Source: JANPII01 sp031424915 (GTDB lineage Bacteria > Pseudomonadota > Alphaproteobacteria > Rickettsiales > Midichloriaceae). Taken from it: 5,298 nucleotides of DNA. The translations under genes and the position numbers were made by a program. The notes beneath the pieces are model-generated. The model made no database searches, had not been told where the DNA came from, and worked only from the letters and a program-made list of their open reading frames with translations. How positions within the stretch are numbered: position 1 is the stretch's first letter; each line of letters opens with the position of its first letter. The stretch lies in the NCBI GenBank assembly GCA_031424915.1, contig JANPII010000074.1, positions 1 through 5,298 of the forward strand, given 5' to 3'. Shown here in pieces: positions 4,789-5,298 of this stretch.

Positions 4789-5298
4789 ATGCTATCTGAG
4801 AAATGGTTAGGAAAACATATATTGCTGATGAAAGCGGATGAGCCAGGCGCAGATAAAGAGCCTAAAGAGGACAAAAAGCCTGACGGACTTATTATGTCTA
4901 CACTCTATAAAGGCTGGGAGTTAATTAAAAGTGGAGCTGGTAAGATTAAGCAGTTAGCCACAGATCACGTTTGGCCACATGTTCAGCCATGGGCCGAAAA
5001 AGCAGATGAAAAAATATGGACTCCCTTCAAAGATAAAGTTTTGAGCCCCATAGACGATAAAGCCTGGACACCATTTAAAGAGAAGATTTGGCATCCTTTC
5101 AAAGAAAGCTGCCTGAAACCTGCAGGTCATGCTATTCAAGAAGCTGCCTCTGAAAAGAAGCGTTATAGAGTAGCGTCCCACACTTTCCATGCTGTTGCTG
5201 CGATTTCGCTAGTAGGGGCTATGACACTTGGAGTTGGGGCGGCCACTATGGTAGGTATAGTAATGTATAACGGCGCCTGGATTTCAGCTCTAGCTTTT
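4789..5298 (+). CDS. Unrecognised octapeptide-repeat membrane protein, N-terminal part
   Basis: The frame is open from ATG 4789 to the window edge (170 codons, no stop), so the C-terminus is missing. AAGG lies 8 bases before the ATG. I recognise no family. Residues 1-35 are polar and highly charged (EPGADKEPKEDKKPDG), with no signal peptide. Residues 36-58 look like an amphipathic helix (LYKGWELIKSGAGKIKQL). Residues 59-114 are built of 8-residue units such as KIWTPFKD, KVLSPIDD, KAWTPFKE and KIWHPFKE, with prolines at 63, 79, 87, 95, 103 and 111. A basic patch KKRYR (123-127) precedes a hydrophobic, Gly/Ala-rich stretch (about 135-160) that should span or hairpin into a membrane; hydrophobic residues continue to the edge. 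Repeats plus amphipathic helix suggest a surface-binding or scaffolding region before a membrane anchor; this is inference. The coherent repeats and the ribosome-binding site make a real gene likely. Confidence 0.75.
   Translation, partial: MLSEKWLGKHILLMKADEPGADKEPKEDKKPDGLIMSTLYKGWELIKSGAGKIKQLATDHVWPHVQPWAEKADEKIWTPFKDKVLSPIDDKAWTPFKEKIWHPFKESCLKPAGHAIQEAASEKKRYRVASHTFHAVAAISLVGAMTLGVGAATMVGIVMYNGAWISALAF
4963..5130 (+). repeat. Seven tandem 24-base units encoding proline-phased octapeptides
   Basis: Units cover residues 59-114 in register: DHVWPHVQ, PWAEKADE, KIWTPFKD, KVLSPIDD, KAWTPFKE, KIWHPFKE, SCLKPAGH. The approximate consensus is K-x-(W/L)-x-P-(F/I)-K-(D/E). Six of seven units have proline at position 5; unit 2 has lysine. 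The DNA copies have diverged at many third positions, so the repeat is old and kept at the protein level. Confidence 0.75.

Noticed and set aside
4954..5190. Open frame of 78 codons on the minus strand inside the repeat protein gene
   Set aside because: It is antisense to the regular octapeptide coding repeat, and its aromatic-rich sequence is simply the complement of the W-x-P-F-K codons.
1..5298. tRNA, rRNA, CRISPR array, toxin-antitoxin or phage genes
   Set aside because: No cloverleaf, regular spaced direct repeats or recognisable proteins of these classes were seen on either strand.

Overview
The window reads as chromosomal DNA from an AT-leaning Gram-negative bacterium, most likely an alphaproteobacterium. 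Three things point there: a sensor kinase whose HisKA and ATPase core resembles the PleC/DivJ group, a lipoprotein-type periplasmic binding protein, and a short FliO followed by FliP. A flagellated, possibly host-associated lineage such as the Rickettsiales or Holosporales would fit, but this placement is inferred from protein character and not from a marker gene.

Layout. Positions 1-495 (+) hold the C-terminal part of a cation diffusion facilitator metal transporter that begins outside the window. It converges on a membrane histidine kinase at 612-2123 (-), with a GC-rich hairpin between them that may end one or both transcripts. The kinase has its own good sigma-70-like promoter at 2152-2181. 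Upstream of it on the same strand is an unrecognised 87-residue protein (2212-2475). Positions 2476-2667 form a divergent control region with a symmetric pair of -10 boxes, a second small hairpin and candidate promoters for both directions. From 2668 rightward comes a tight cluster: an amino-acid-type solute-binding lipoprotein with a duplicated ribosome-binding/start unit, then fliO 19 bases later, then fliP overlapping fliO. FliO and FliP are membrane parts of the flagellar type III export gate. The binding protein has no transporter permease or ATPase beside it.

Directly on the fliP stop codon sits a 158-bp near-palindromic element (4484-4641). Its 35-bp inverted arms match at 32 of 35 positions and are flanked by a possible 5-bp target duplication (ATAAT). 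It looks like a MITE or palindromic repeat and encodes nothing recognisable. After about 150 bases without a clear gene, the window ends inside an open reading frame (4789 to the edge). That protein has a charged N-terminus, a run of 8-residue repeats with prolines exactly eight residues apart, and a hydrophobic membrane segment. It matches no family I know, and together with the palindromic element it is the most novel content here.
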